From the NCBI GenBank assembly GCA_029962745.1, contig CM057154.1, positions 15,274,723 through 15,338,722 on the forward strand: a stretch of DNA of 64,000 bases, given 5' to 3'. A program made the translations under genes and the position numbers. How positions within the stretch are numbered: the stretch's first letter is position 1; each line of letters opens with the position of its first letter. Positions 32,489 through 44,797 of this stretch are shown here, one piece after another. Below the pieces are notes generated by a model. That model had not been told where the DNA came from. It saw only the letters and a program-made list of their open reading frames with translations, and ran no database searches. The stretch comes from Echinometra lucunter (taxonomy: Eukaryota > Echinodermata > Echinoidea > Camarodonta > Echinometridae).

Positions 32489-32662
32489 TCATCGTCTTCT
32501 TTATGTGCCGTGCCAGAGTCTGACGTTGGCGGCCATGAGTCTATATCTTGAGCTCAAGATAGGACAAGTTTCAGTCGCGTGGCCTCAAAGATAGGATAAG
32601 TTTCAGATGCATGACCGCCAACATCAGTCTCTGGCAAGGCATGCACATAAAGAAGAAGATAT
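32489..32662. mobile_element. Short palindromic element (copy A)
   Basis: Arms 'atcgtcttctttatgtgc' with 'gccagagtctgacgttggcg' face their inverse ending 'cacataaagaagaagat'; the centre is 'tatcttgagctcaagata'. 174 bp. Repeated at 43912-44084 in copy B. Confidence 0.78.
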
Positions 32663-34090
32663 AATTTGTCTTCATAAGTTATAAGATCAATATTGTATGT
32701 ACCTTAGAATGCACGATTTTCTTCAATTGGGATCTCAAAAAGTTTCAGGTCACGCTTCGCGCTCGCATTATCCATCATTTCCTTTTTGCTCAGGAAAAGA
32801 GTTTTTTTTTTTTTTAAATTAGGCTTAATTAAAGACAACTATTTCAAGATATAGACCATCTACCCCGCGGGGGGGGGGGGGGGGGGTTGACCCACAAAAT
32901 AATCTTATTTATTACGCCACTTAGTGCAGCCTTAAACCCCCTTAAACCATACGTTTTTCCTCGGTTCGGGCGGTTTTGAAAAATTCCGGCCCGCCCTATT
33001 GGAGAATGCTGGATCCGCCCCTGTCACAGGGCGATTTATGTGAGATGGGGGACATGATGGCCCCGGATGATGGCAGGGGGAGTTGGTCGAGGGGAGATGC
33101 GAGGTGCATTATCTAAAGAAGGGGAGCGCGCTTGAGGCAGGGGGCCGGGGGGGGGGGGGGAAGTTGGGAAGAATTTTCTTTATTTACAGTGAACATGTAA
33201 GATTATTTGAGTTATGTATTTAGTCCCTTTGAAGGTACCAGGTATGTTGTATTTCTGTTCATGGAATGTACATGTTATTCATGTTACAACTTATAGGAAA
33301 AAAAAAATTGTAGAACAATAATATTGCCGTATTTCTTTTTGTTTGGCTATGCTCTCCTAGCTCGCTAGCTGTGCATGCATGTACTTTTTTTGTTTTGAAT
33401 AATATTTTATTTTCTTCCTCTTTCAAATCAATAAGTTTACAATCACAATTCATATGAATAAAGATTCTTTGCATGTATACAATCAATAAACAATCAAACA
33501 AATAAATATATCAATATCAATGAGATTACAAATATTTTTTAAATGATTACAAATGAAATTAAACTGCCAAATTTCTCTTCTATAACAATGTGAAAGCAGA
33601 GAAAAAAAAAAAAACCTATATCAAACGACAAAATAACAAGGAAAAAAAAACTTTGTAAAGGATGACTTTTTCCTGAATAGAATAGAAATAATCTCATTTG
33701 CACATAATAATTGTAAAAGAAGAAATAAATTTTAAAAGGGATAAAAGATTATTTCAAAGGTTAATTAGAGGAAGATTATTATCATAAAAACATCCCTACA
33801 CACTCACCTAAACCCCCTTACCCCCTCCCCCCTCATCTCTCTCCCCAAACACTCACACAAGCTCACTTCAACTCACCATCACCCACAGCTTCCCCTCCCC
33901 CCCCCCCCCCCCCCTCTTCCCCGTCACAGAACTCACACATCCATCTACACACGTACACCCAACACACAATGCATCCTGCTCTGGTACAACTATCGGTATT
34001 TGAACAAATAAACAACACAAAACAGAAACATGAAGCAACCAATACATCCATAGTATTAAGAAAGGTGTGCATTGATTTGTTTCCATTTCC

Positions 34091-34726
34091 TTAAGTGCAT
34101 CCCCAGCTTCCCTTTTTTAACGCTATTTGATATTCCGTATCTCTATACTCTTTAACCAAATGTGTCACTTTCTGTGCGGTTGGCAATATTCCCTGTTTTC
34201 TTGAACTAAAAATAATATACTTGATTAAGAATATAATACAGTTTATTAAAGCTACTCTTGTAGTATTTCCAGATATCCCCATGAAAATTGTTTTCAATTG
34301 TCAGCGCCAAGTTCATTCAGTTGAAATATTTTACTCATCTGCTTCCCATAATTGCTTAACTTCAGGACAATAAAAGAATAAATGTTGGTAAGTCTCAACT
34401 TCTTTTTACAAAAGGAGCACAAATTATCTGTCTCAAAACCAAATTTAAAAGTTCCCTTTCATGTACACAGCCCCTTGTAATTGTTTGTATTGAAATTCTC
34501 TGTGTTTATTGCATAGCATTGCACATTTCAGTCTCAAAAATACTTCTTTCAGTTCCCCCATTCCCAAATCATATTCGGATTGCCCATCTGTAACATGAAA
34601 TACATAATCAATTTGAAAATTTTCAATAAAGTGGTCATATATTCGTCTAGATTTTATATCACATAGTTTCTGAACATGTCCACATATCATCAATTGAATT
34701 TCAAAGTTGTCTGTATCCATTTCCAT
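34091..34726 (-). pseudogene. LINE ORF2 C-terminal zinc-knuckle part (copy A)
   Basis: Contains KCAMLCNKHREFQYKQLQGA, CSFCKKEVETYQHLFFYCP (the Cys-Cys-His-Cys knuckle typical of L1/Tx1 C-termini) and IFMGISGNTTRVALINCIIF. The frame is broken between the pieces at a T run near 34401, where copy B has one more T and stays open (45624-46007). Confidence 0.85.
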
Positions 34727-35592
34727 AAAATCACCTTGTATCCACTCTTCTGTTATTACTGAAAATCTCTTTTGGAATTTTGAGCAAGTTTTCAGATGAA
34801 AATTTTAGATCATACCAGTATGAAACTGGTCTTAATTGACCTCCAACTATTATATCCGAGAACCTTAATATACCTTTCTGAAATAATTCATATCAAAAAA
34901 GGTCTTATTATTGAGGCATATACGCTTGTTATTAAAAATAATGTGGATTAATTTTCCCTCCAAAATTGTCTACACCTATCCAATTCGGTGCCATGCCTTC
35001 AGCATATCTATGTAAAATAATGGCATACCTTTCAAATTCATTCTACTCGTATCATAATCACACCAGAAATATGATTCGACCACCTAAAGAGCTAAAAAAA
35101 ATATTCGAAGGTTGCTTTCCAACCCGAACTTTCCCTCCATCTAGTAAACGTTTAATCCCATTATCCGTTGGGGTTTTAACAAAGACCTCAAAATTGGAGC
35201 TCTCAGTCCTCCAACAGATAGTCTTGATATAGAAACCTGCGTTTTATTCTATCTTTTCCTCCCCAAATAAAATTGAAAGAAATTTTTTCTATTTCCTTAA
35301 AACCGTCTTTTGGACTGTCATCAGTGAAGAAACATAATTTAATTTTGAAATGCATACATTTTCAAAAGTTTTTTATTGTACCATACATTGTAAGATCTCT
35401 TTGTTTCCCACCTAACCAATAAGTCTTTTAATTTTACTCAAGATTTCCTTAGAATTCAAATCATCTTTGACTTTACAATCTCGTGCGAATAAACCCCTAA
35501 GATTTTATATGTTGTAACCAATGGTCCAAGAAGTGGTAAACCAGGTCTATCTCTTTCTTCTTCCCCACCATAAAAAGTTTGTTTTATCCATA

Positions 35593-36410
35593 TTAATCTT
35601 CAATCCACTTAATTTTCAAAATCTGGAATATTTTCTTTACTCTATGGATCGAATTCATATCTTTTAAAAACAATGTAATGTCATCTGCATACAGAACTTG
35701 TTTTATTTCCCGTTTCCCAAATCCTATCCCTTTAATATTAACATCTCTCCTAATATAATGAGCTAATAGTTCAATCGCTATGATAAATAAATATGGAGAG
35801 AGTGGATCCCCTTGCCTTACTCCTCTATTAACTTCAAAATATCCCGTAGAATGCCCCCCGTTCAACACGCAACTACTAACATTATTATAAAGAGTTTTGA
35901 CCCAAGAACACAGATTTTTCCCAAACCCGAAATGTTCTAAAGTTTTGAATAAAAGTTTATGAGAGATACAATCGAATGCCTTTTCAAAATCCACTGCAAT
36001 CAAAAAACCTAAGGGTTGATACAAAGATTGAAAAAACATATCATCAATTAACCGAACTGCTTCCCCAATATTACGATCTTTGACATAACCCACTTGATCA
36101 CAATGAATAATATCTCCCAAGACCTCTTTCACCCTTGTCGCTACCACCTTTGACAAAATTTTATAATCTACATTCAAAAGGTTATCGGCCTGTAGTTTTT
36201 CATGTGCAAAGGATTTTTGCCTTCTTTTTCAATTAAAGTAATTACCCCCTGTCTCTGCGAATTTGACAACATTTTAACTTCAAAACTCTCATTGAAAGCT
36301 TCAACTATGATTTTCCCTAAAAGTGGCCAAAATGTAAAGTAGAACTCTGCGGTAAAACCATCATTGCCAGGCGATTTATTCCATTTCATTTCCTTTAAAG
36401 CTGAAAACAT
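35593..36410 (-). pseudogene. LINE ORF2 reverse transcriptase part (copy A)
   Basis: Two overlapping frames (36174-36410 and 35593-36177) encode the polymerase. They carry SPGNDGFTAEFY, the NYRPIT box, AVDFEKAFDCISH (motif A, catalytic Asp), GVRQGDPLSPYLFIIAIE (motif B) and YADDITLFL (motif C, catalytic Asp pair). The break at ~36180 is a single missing base relative to copy B, which reads straight through. All catalytic residues are kept. Confidence 0.9.
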
Positions 36411-36532
36411 TCTTCATGTGTTATTGGATATTCACAAAACTCTCTATTTTCTTTACTCAGTTTGGGTAAATCATTAAAAAACATATTTTCAATATCATCA
36501 CTAGTTTCAAGATTTTTACATGCATATAATTT

Positions 36533-37549
36533 TTATAAAACTCCTCGAATGATTTTTATAATTCCTTTGCAATCTCGCACCGTTTCCTGATTTTTATCAT
36601 AAATCGCCTTAATCGCACTTCTCCTTTTATTGGATTTAAGTAATTGTTCAAAGAACTGTGAATTTCTTTCTCCTTCTTCAGACCATTGGGCTCTTGAACG
36701 GACCTTTAGACCTTGACGAGAATAGTCGAAAAGTTTATCTAGTTTCTCTTTTTTAAATTCAATTTCGTTTTGGATGTCAATATGAAAAGTGATCGTCAAG
36801 CGATATTCTAAATCTTTAATTTCTTTTTGTAATTTTTCAATGTGATTTTTTCTGAGTTTTGCTCTTTCACGGGAAAATGCCATTATATATTCTCTTAACT
36901 TCATTTTCATAAAATCCCAAAATTTAATCTTGCTTATTATTTGGTCCCGCCATATTCTTTCTATTTCAGAAATCTTCATCTTTACCCCGTCTACAAAATC
37001 TTTATCAGAGCATAAACTGCTGTTAAACTTCCAGTAAGATCTCCCATATGCAAAGCTTTCGACTAAATTATTAAACACGACCTGAACTCCAGCATGGTCA
37101 GGAGTGATAGAGGGTAAAATATCTGAACTTTTCACGTCTTTTTCTAATTTCGAGGAGATAAAAATATAATCTAATCTGCTCTGAACGAAGGGATTATTTT
37201 GTTTGAAGGTAAATTCTTTTTTGTTAGGATGCCGCTTCCGCCACACATCAGTTAGATTTAGCCTATCAAGAAAATCAACCAATGAATCTTTATATCTATT
37301 TTTCGAAATATTACTTCCACCCATGTAGTCTAAGTTTCGATTCATAGCAATATTAAAATCTCCTCCAACAATAAGAGAATATTCTTGACTAACAACAGAA
37401 GATAAAATTTTGTCTAAATCAGACAGAAAATTGCATTGTGAGTTTTCTTTATTCCCTGTGGGGAAATATACACTGCCCAATATAATCTTTTCACCTTGAC
37501 ATTTTCCTTTGATTATAACATATCGTCCTTCTTTATCAATTATAATTTT
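36533..37549 (-). pseudogene. LINE ORF2 endonuclease part (copy A)
   Basis: Open for ~339 residues from the LINE 5' junction. Carries GSVYFPTGNKENSQCNF, LIVGGDFNIAMNRNLDYMGG (catalytic Asp-Asn), KEFTFKQNNPFVQSRLDYIF and SITPDHAGVQVVF (the terminal Asp-His). These are the exonuclease-endonuclease-phosphatase motifs that nick target DNA to prime reverse transcription. The first ~100 residues of the domain are lost by truncation. A charged coiled-coil-like linker follows. The frame breaks near 36541, where copy B keeps reading (47810-47995). Residues encoded upstream of 37551 come from flanking DNA. Confidence 0.85.
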
Positions 37550-37564
37550 TTCATGTACTGCACC

Positions 37565-38060
37565 TGCACCAGGCGCGCCGCGCCCTCTGTAGTCGATCGA
37601 CGCTGATGATCGTCGATCGCGCGCTATACGGCTACATACACGGCCGGCATGCATGCATCGTATCCGTAGTAGTACGTACGGCGACGGACATGACGACGTC
37701 ATCTTCTAAGTTATCTCTAAAATCAACAATAGTAGAGTATTCTGGTAAGAAACATCACTTATTGATGATGGAGTATGTGCATGAGATGTATGAAACGGTG
37801 ATAGATTTTGTGCTGATTTGGTCTCTGTGAAAATCAAGAGTGAAAGAGGGCAACTTGTGCACGTGTGATGAGTGACCAACATGACCAATTTTGGCTGCGG
37901 TCCGCACCGGCTCCGGTTTCATGTTTCTCTTACCATTACAAGTTCAGCCATTGGAGAGCGCAGGCCGCGCTGGGGCCGGGGACCGGGAGCCGGCGCGGGA
38001 TGGTCCGATCGCTGTGCTAGGCGTTGTGGCCCTGGCCTGGCGTGGGACCATGTGCACGTC
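37565..38060. other. CpG-rich DNA next to the LINE 5' junction (copy A)
   Basis: 37565-37702 and 37895-38045 are rich in CpG and palindromes (cgatcgac, ggcgcgcc, gacgtc, cggccggc), unlike the AT-rich surroundings. It could be an unmethylated promoter region or an old element. No start exon can be supported. Confidence 0.35.
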
Positions 38061-38189
38061 AGTAAAGTAATTTTTTGAACAGAAAAACATTTTGTAGTCT
38101 GGACTTGGTCTCTTCTACGATAGTACGAAGTAAGACGAAATAAATTCTTTATGACTCTAAGTATGATAAATTATAGGATGGGGGGCAGG

Positions 38190-38800
38190 GTATCCGGACA
38201 CATAACAAAAATGAAGCCTTCTTTTATGTCTTTGGATTAAACAAATAAAATGCATGGCAAACCTGTGAGAATAGGGGACCAGAACGCGCGCACATATTCA
38301 TTTGTATGCAAACAAAATATGCAGCCGGTGGCAGCGGCAGAGTTGGCGGCGAGGGGGACGATCTGCACAAGATTCATGGATGAAACATTTGTGAGTTTGA
38401 GAACATTTCTGGCAAAAATCTAAATGATTTTCACCACATAATCACACATTTGAAAGCCGAGAAGACAATGTAATATATAAGAACATAATTACTTGATTAA
38501 AACATATTTTAAAGTCATTTTGAACTTGATAATGGACTTGTCACATACCCTGACTTTCGGCTGTTGCTGCCGATCTCTGCACAGTACAAATGGCCTGCGC
38601 GCGTTGCGGTCCCCTATTCTCCGGGTTTGCCAAACGCATTGTCTGTGCTAATCATCATCAATATTTGTTCTCTATAATATTGTCTAACATTTTGTGCTAA
38701 AACATTTAAGAGATTTGCTTGTAAAATTTTTCAATTGGCTGTTTAAAATCGACTGTCCGGATACACAACCTGTCCGGACACCCAACAACTGGGTATAGAT
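38190..38800 (+). mobile_element. TCCGGACA element interrupted by a younger MITE (copy A)
   Basis: Outer element running from 'tatccggacacataac' to 'ctgtccggacacccaac'; an uninterrupted inverse copy is at 27105-27333. A 376 bp insertion (38256-38631) splits it. Confidence 0.8.
38256..38631. mobile_element. Inner MITE with 8 bp target duplication (copy A)
   Basis: Ends 'ggcaaacctgtgagaatagg' and 'cctattctccgggtttgcc' are inverted. Flanks are AAATGCAT (38248-38255) and AAACGCAT (38632-38639). Removing it rejoins the outer element as seen at 27105-27333. 8 bp targets suggest a hAT-like origin. Also present at about 49668-50050 in copy B. Confidence 0.82.
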
Positions 38801-38809
38801 CTAGTAAAA

Positions 38810-40035
38810 TAGGGTCGGCAGCCAGGCTTCTCACCAGGACTTTCTTTTGACGTGGAAACACAAGGTTCGGCATCCAGGAAAAATTTACACATGGTACAGA
38901 AAACTGGAACGTGTGGCTTTGTTTTGTGCGTACAAAAAGTGCCATTAAATTATACACTTTCATGCTTAAATTTATGCATGGTGGCATTTCCCCTTCTAAG
39001 TTCTATTGTTCTAAATTTGCACGTGGTGGCAAGTAGTCCAGGGACGTCTGGAGAGTAAAAAAAAAAAAAAAAACGCAAACACTATTTGCTGTCCATGACG
39101 TCCAGTGTTTTTACCCCCTATTTGTACATAGCAAGCATCTTGGCACTTCAAAACAACCCCTGGAAAATCACTTTCCCATGGGCCAATGACACCACCAGCC
39201 TTGTAACTATCGGCTGTGGTCATCACGAACCCGACTGACACTTGGGACTAAAAATTGGACGTATGAAAACCGAAATTTAGATCTAAATTTATCGTAGGGT
39301 AGCTGGAAAAACTCACCGTTGTTTACGTTCCCTCGGCGTCCATTGAAATACAGATAGAAAATGGCGACTAACTTGTGCATGCGCATGGATGCGCGACTAG
39401 ATGTGAGCGATCTTGCAGACGTTTTCAAAAAATTTACGGCGAGAATTCCCGTAAATGGACTAGTGGCAAGTGAGTTTGAAATTTGCACATGGTGGCAAGT
39501 GAGTTTGAAATTTGCACATGGTGGTCCCACCATGTGTAATAGCCCAGGTGAGAACCATGTCGGGAGCTCTAGAGTAAAAAAAAGGCTCTGGTGTGCGGCC
39601 GCTTAAAGGGAATTTGCTGATTATATTTATCAGTCAAAGACTCGCATATAGTTCAATACCATCAATGCGCAGAGTCCAAATACTTGCTTAAAAAATAGAA
39701 GGCACAATTGAAATTATTGACCAATTACGTGGTCAGTAGTGTCAGTAGTGTCCATTTTTCAAAACGGTGCTAGGGGGTCCTTTGTGCAGGTGCCCCTACC
39801 CCTGTTGGTGGCCGCCTATCATTTGGCGAGCATTTAGCGCCATATTTGTGACTAAGTAAAGAAAATTAATGTCAAATTTCATACTTTACACACCAATACT
39901 TAAGAGTAATAATATTTTTTAGAAACTCATAAAATCTGTCAAACGTGATGATCTATCAAATGCCATGACAAAAAAATGAAGGCAGAGTACAATACTACAA
40001 TCTCCTACAAAAACCTGCATTTTGTACACGTTTTA
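38810..40035. other. Unassigned segment (copy A)
   Basis: Includes a 27-base tandem repeat ('gtggcaagtgagtttgaaat' type) at 39470-39523. A plus-strand frame at 39361 starts in a fair context (aaaATGGcg), but the protein has no recognisable domain and runs into the repeat. Not supported as a gene. Confidence 0.4.
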
Positions 40036-40040
40036 CATAA

Positions 40041-41165
40041 GGTGGCTGCTCACCAGACCCACCTAGAAAAATGGCTCTGGTGAGCGGCCACCCCCATGCA
40101 ACTTTCTCTGTGGTGGTGTAAATAAGAATTTCTGCAGCTAAATTTGGACCATTGACAAAAAATCAAATTACACAATAAATTGAACAAATAAAGCTTAGGT
40201 ATTCCATGTCATAGTCTCTTAACTTAAAAGTGAAGAAACTGCCATTTTTTTGTCAGTGACTGGTGGTGTAGATTTCTCATGATGTTGAGTGAGATTCATT
40301 ATGATTGCTGCTTTGGCTGAGTATGATTTTTGGTGCAATTGAACCTACCTGAGACTGTCCAAGGTAATTTTTGAAGGGATATCAAAAATCTTTTTTTATT
40401 CTTAGTTTTTTTTTCACTGCCGGCTGCTCATTGGACTGTCACAGGAGCACATATTCTAGTAAAAACTAAAGGCTTTTAAGGTGTGGGTCCCCATGAAGCG
40501 TTATGTACTGGACGGCAAAAAACAACAAAACAAAAACAAACTTAAGTTACGCACAGTGCGATATGTTCAGTGCGCCAAACTTCCGATGTGATGGAGCAAT
40601 AAGGTGGCTGCTCACCAGACCCACCTAGAAAATGGCTCTGGTGAGCGGCCACCCCCATGCAACTTTCTCTGTAGTGGTGTAAATAAGAATTTCTGCAGCT
40701 AAATTTGGACCATTGACAAAAAATCAAATTACACAATAAATTGAACAAATAAAGCTTAGGTATTCCATGTCATAGTCTCTTAACTTAAAAGTGAAGAAAC
40801 TGCCATTTTTTTGTCAGTGACTGGTGGTGTAGATTTCTCATGATGTTGAGTGAGATTCATTATGATTGCTGCTTTGGCTGAGTATGATTTTTGGTGCAAT
40901 AGAACCTACCTGAGACTGTCCAAGGTAATTTTTGAAGGGATATCAAAAATCTTTTTTTATTCTTAGTTTTTTTTCACCGCCGGCTGCTCATTGGACTGTC
41001 ACAGGAGCACATATTCTAGTAAAAACTAAAGCCTTTTAAGGTGTGGGTCCCCATGAAGCGTTATGTACTGGACGGCAAAAAACAACAACAAAAAACAAAA
41101 ACAAACTTAAGTTACGCGCAGTGCGATATGTTCAGTGCGCCAAACTTCCGATGTGATGGAGCAAT
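40041..41165. repeat. Tandem duplication, two 562 bp units (copy A)
   Basis: Unit 1 at 40041-40602 and unit 2 at 40603-41164 both run from 'ggtggctgctcaccagaccc' to 'gatgtgatggagcaataa' and differ at few positions. Repeated again in copy B at about 51458-52586. Confidence 0.9.
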
Positions 41166-41613
41166 AAGAATATCATCAAGGTTTGCCAAAAAGAATCGGT
41201 GACTTTTCCTTTATTTCTTCTCATAAATGTTAACGTTAGAAATCGCTGTGAAATGCACACCAGTCTAGCCCAGAGGCGTTCAGTGGTGTTCTGACATCTC
41301 ACTGAACGCCCCAGAATGGCCTGTATAGATTGTTTTTGCCCTTGTGTAGAAGCTTGTCAACAAAGAAAATTATGCTCCTAAATCACACTTTCTCCTGACC
41401 TGTTAGCCCTGGAAACTACCTTCCAAGTTTGCCATTGGGCTGATATATCTAACTGCAAAATTAGATTCTAAATTCTTAGTCTAGAAATAAATGACTTCTG
41501 ATTGCTTCCAGACCCTACCTTCCTGTCAATTCTGTCGCGTGATTAATTTTCATTCAATAGAGCGACCTCCGACATCGTCAGTTTATTTACGTCTGTTGGC
41601 CTAGGCCACAGGT

Positions 41614-41830
41614 GAAAGAGTGGTGCGGTGTTGCATTCTTGTACGTAACGGGCACATACTCTACATGCAAGAGTGCGCCACTGAATATATCGTGCATCAC
41701 ATTGTAGCGCTGCACCAGGCGAAAGAGTGGTGCGGCGTTGCATTCTTGTACGTAACGGGCACATACTCTACATGCAAGAGTGCGCCACTGAATATATCGT
41801 GCATCACATTGCAGCGCTGCACCACTCTTA
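41614..41830. repeat. Tandem duplication, two 107 bp units (copy A)
   Basis: 'gaaagagtggtgcgg' starts units at 41614 and 41721; they are nearly identical down to 'gcgctgcacca'. Open frames on both strands across it are a by-product. Confidence 0.9.
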
Positions 41831-42136
41831 TGATTAAGTTAACCCATAGAGGTACAGTGTCACCTTTAGGAGACGTTTTTGCAGTATCCGTTGGTTCCAG
41901 AATGTTGGGCAGTACATATCATACATGAGCAGAAAGAGAAAAATGTACTGACAAATTTGAGCCCATTCCCATCGCTGTATGGTGTGGCGTTCTCGAATTA
42001 GAGCAGTTTAAGTGTAACTATCATTAAACTCTTTAAATTGACAACACAATGAATAATATATAATCACTATTTCTGTGTTCAAATTGGCAATTTCTGATTC
42101 AATTTTACAATTATATGTCATTTTGGTTTATGTTAT

Positions 42137-42636
42137 NNNNNNNNNNNNNNNNNNNNNNNNNNNNNNNNNNNNNNNNNNNNNNNNNNNNNNNNNNNNNNNN
42201 NNNNNNNNNNNNNNNNNNNNNNNNNNNNNNNNNNNNNNNNNNNNNNNNNNNNNNNNNNNNNNNNNNNNNNNNNNNNNNNNNNNNNNNNNNNNNNNNNNNN
42301 NNNNNNNNNNNNNNNNNNNNNNNNNNNNNNNNNNNNNNNNNNNNNNNNNNNNNNNNNNNNNNNNNNNNNNNNNNNNNNNNNNNNNNNNNNNNNNNNNNNN
42401 NNNNNNNNNNNNNNNNNNNNNNNNNNNNNNNNNNNNNNNNNNNNNNNNNNNNNNNNNNNNNNNNNNNNNNNNNNNNNNNNNNNNNNNNNNNNNNNNNNNN
42501 NNNNNNNNNNNNNNNNNNNNNNNNNNNNNNNNNNNNNNNNNNNNNNNNNNNNNNNNNNNNNNNNNNNNNNNNNNNNNNNNNNNNNNNNNNNNNNNNNNNN
42601 NNNNNNNNNNNNNNNNNNNNNNNNNNNNNNNNNNNN
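42137..42636. other. Assembly gap, exactly 500 N
   Basis: A round number of Ns is a scaffold placeholder of unknown size. The flanking contig ends repeat each other, so the true gap may be negative (an overlap). Confidence 0.99.
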
Positions 42637-43644
42637 ACGAAAAAAACATGAAAAAATTAAGGTTTTTATTTTTCCTCGCTCGCTGCGCTCGCTCGTATAA
42701 TCAGATACGGGATCGTTTGGAATAACAGAAGAATCGGGCAAGCGAGGTGATCAATATAAATTCAAATACCCTTCGCCCCATCGTGTATCTTAATAAAGAA
42801 TAAATACCTCACCAGGAAAAGGTATTATATATTTTTCCTCGCTCACTTCGCTCGCTCGTATAATATTTAGATACAGGATGTTTTTTAAAGCGAATGAATT
42901 CGGCAAGCGAGGGTGACAAAAATATTTAGGTATCTAATAGGCCAATCGTATATTGTGATGAAGAATGATCACTTTTACCATGATAAGGAGTATATAATAT
43001 TTTTCCTCGCTTGCAAGCGAGGGTGACTGAATATCATGATTATATCTCATTGGTCCAAAATTTGATGACGAAATAACATGAAAAAGAGTGGGTATTTTTT
43101 TTCTCGCTCGTATAATATTTAGACACTTGGGGAAAAGCGAATATTCTGCAAGCGAAGTGACCAAGTTTATGATTTAAATATTCGTATAGGCCTATATCTG
43201 GTTGATGAAGAATTGCACTCTAAAACGAAAAGGAGATTCATTTCCTTGCTCGCTGCTCTCGCTCATAATACATGTAAAAATCAACCAAATCTGGTTTGAA
43301 ATGAATGAAAATGTGCAGGAGAGACGAAGGAAAATGCGATAAACCCACAATAAAGTGCCCCATGGGCTTTTGCAGGTTTAAGTAGTAGACGTTGGTCGTT
43401 GGTAATCGATGGAAATGTTTGTCGGGAATCGTGGCCTCTACACCCCCCCCCCCCATTGAAAAAGGTCTAGCGACGCCCCTGGGATTGACTAAACTTAATA
43501 ATGCTCCCATTTTTAAACACTGTTGATGCCCCTGATTCACGGAACTATAACGGTAAATTTTCCGATGTTCTTCCTCCCTTCCCCCGGCGGGCATGCTGAC
43601 AATGTTGATCGACGCCCCTGGTGTAGACGAATGTTCTTCCCGGT

Positions 43645-43760
43645 GGATGATGGTGGTGGTGGTGAATCGGTTTTTTTTTACAGACGTGTATCAATCAATT
43701 CTGATTTTTTACGTCTGGGACCGACCTTTAACGTCACCATCCGAAAGACGTTTTCTTGAA
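43645..43760 (-). mobile_element. SINE fragment (copy B)
   Basis: Same as 32228-32350. Confidence 0.6.
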
Positions 43761-43911
43761 AACTTCGTTCGACCCCATCAAATAAAATTCTTTATTGGAT
43801 ACACGTACTTGTAAAAATGGTTTAATACAGATATTTTTTTCAAAAGCTCATTCTCTGTAATCACTTCGTTTATGGCCTCTGAATTGCAGATGACTATATT
43901 TCCAACTTCAT

Positions 43912-44084
43912 CGTCTTCTTTATGTGCCGTGCCAGAGTCTGACGTTGGCGGCCATGAGTCTATATCTTGAGCTCAAGATAGGACAAGTTTCAGTCGCGTG
44001 GCCTCAAAGATAGGATAAGTTTCAGATGCATGACCGCCAACATCAGTCTCTGGCAAGGCATGCACATAAAGAAGAAGATATAAT
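43912..44084. mobile_element. Short palindromic element (copy B)
   Basis: Same as 32489-32662. Confidence 0.75.
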
Positions 44085-44797
44085 TTGTCTTCATAAGTTA
44101 TAAGATCAATATTGTATGTACCTTAGAATGCACGATTTTCTTCAATTGGGATCTCAAAAAGTTTCAGGTCACGCTTCGCGCTCGCATTATCCATCATTTC
44201 CTTTTTGCTCAGGAAAAAGAGTTTTTTTTTTTTTTTTAAATTAGGCTTAATTAAAGACAACTATTTCAAGATATAGACCATCTACCCCGCGGGGGGGGGG
44301 GGTTGACCCACAAAATAATCTTATTTATTACGCCACTTAGTGCAGCCTTAAACCCCCTTAAACCATACGTTTTTCCTCGGTTCGGGCGGTTTTGAAAAAT
44401 TCCGGCCCGCCCTATTGGAGAATGCTGGATCCGCCCCTGTCACAGGGCGATTTATGTGAGATGGGGGACATGATGGCCCCGGATGATGGCAGGGGGAGTT
44501 GGTCGAGGGGAGATGCGAGGTGCATTATCTAAAGAAGGGGAGCGCGCTTGAGGCAGGGGCCGGGGGGGGGGGAAGTTGGGAAGAATTTTCTTTATTTACA
44601 GTGAACATGTAAGATTATTTGAGTTATGTATTTAGTCCCTTTGAAGGTACCAGGTATTGTTGTATTTCTGTTCAGGGAATTACATGTTTATTCATTTACA
44701 ACTTATAGGAGAAAAAAAATTGTAGAACAATAATATTGCCTATTTCTTTTTGTTTGGCTAATGCTTCTCCTATCCTCGCAGCTGTGCATGCATGTAC

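Larger units (their letters stand above)
33385..37551 (-). mobile_element. 5'-truncated L1/Tx1-type LINE (copy A)
   Basis: Minus-strand non-LTR retrotransposon: apurinic-type endonuclease (C-terminal two thirds), linker, reverse transcriptase, C-terminal zinc knuckle, then a 3' UTR ending in a short A-rich tail (T-rich on the plus strand at 33385-33396). It begins inside the endonuclease, so it is 5' truncated as is common for LINEs. Flanked by CATGTAC at 33378-33384 and 37552-37558, a possible 7 bp target duplication; that word is common in this genome, so the exact ends are provisional. The order of domains and the GGDFN, SRLDYIFIS, PDHA, YADD and CCHC features support the L1/Tx1 group. Confidence 0.85.
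31208..42136. repeat. Copy A of a ~10.9 kb block repeated at 42637-53558
   Basis: Contig A terminal sequence. From 'acgaaaaaaacatg' to 'ggtttatgttat' the order and content match 42637-53558 throughout: satellite end, SINE, LINE, nested MITEs and tandem repeats. Differences are overwhelmingly 1-2 base indels, many in homopolymers. The copy stops at the N run. Interpreted as an unmerged overlap. Confidence 0.93.

Noticed and set aside
37606..37830. N-terminal extension of the LINE endonuclease frame into CpG-rich DNA
   Set aside because: The ~50 residues before the LINE junction (37551) come from host flanking sequence, not from the element.
39361..39606. 81-residue frame starting with a fair Kozak site (MATNLCMRMD)
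   Set aside because: Runs into a 27-base tandem repeat and has no recognisable domain; its presence in both contigs only reflects the contig overlap. A real first exon cannot be excluded.
42075..42741. Long open frames spanning the N run on both strands
   Set aside because: They consist of unknown residues across the 500-N gap and carry no information.
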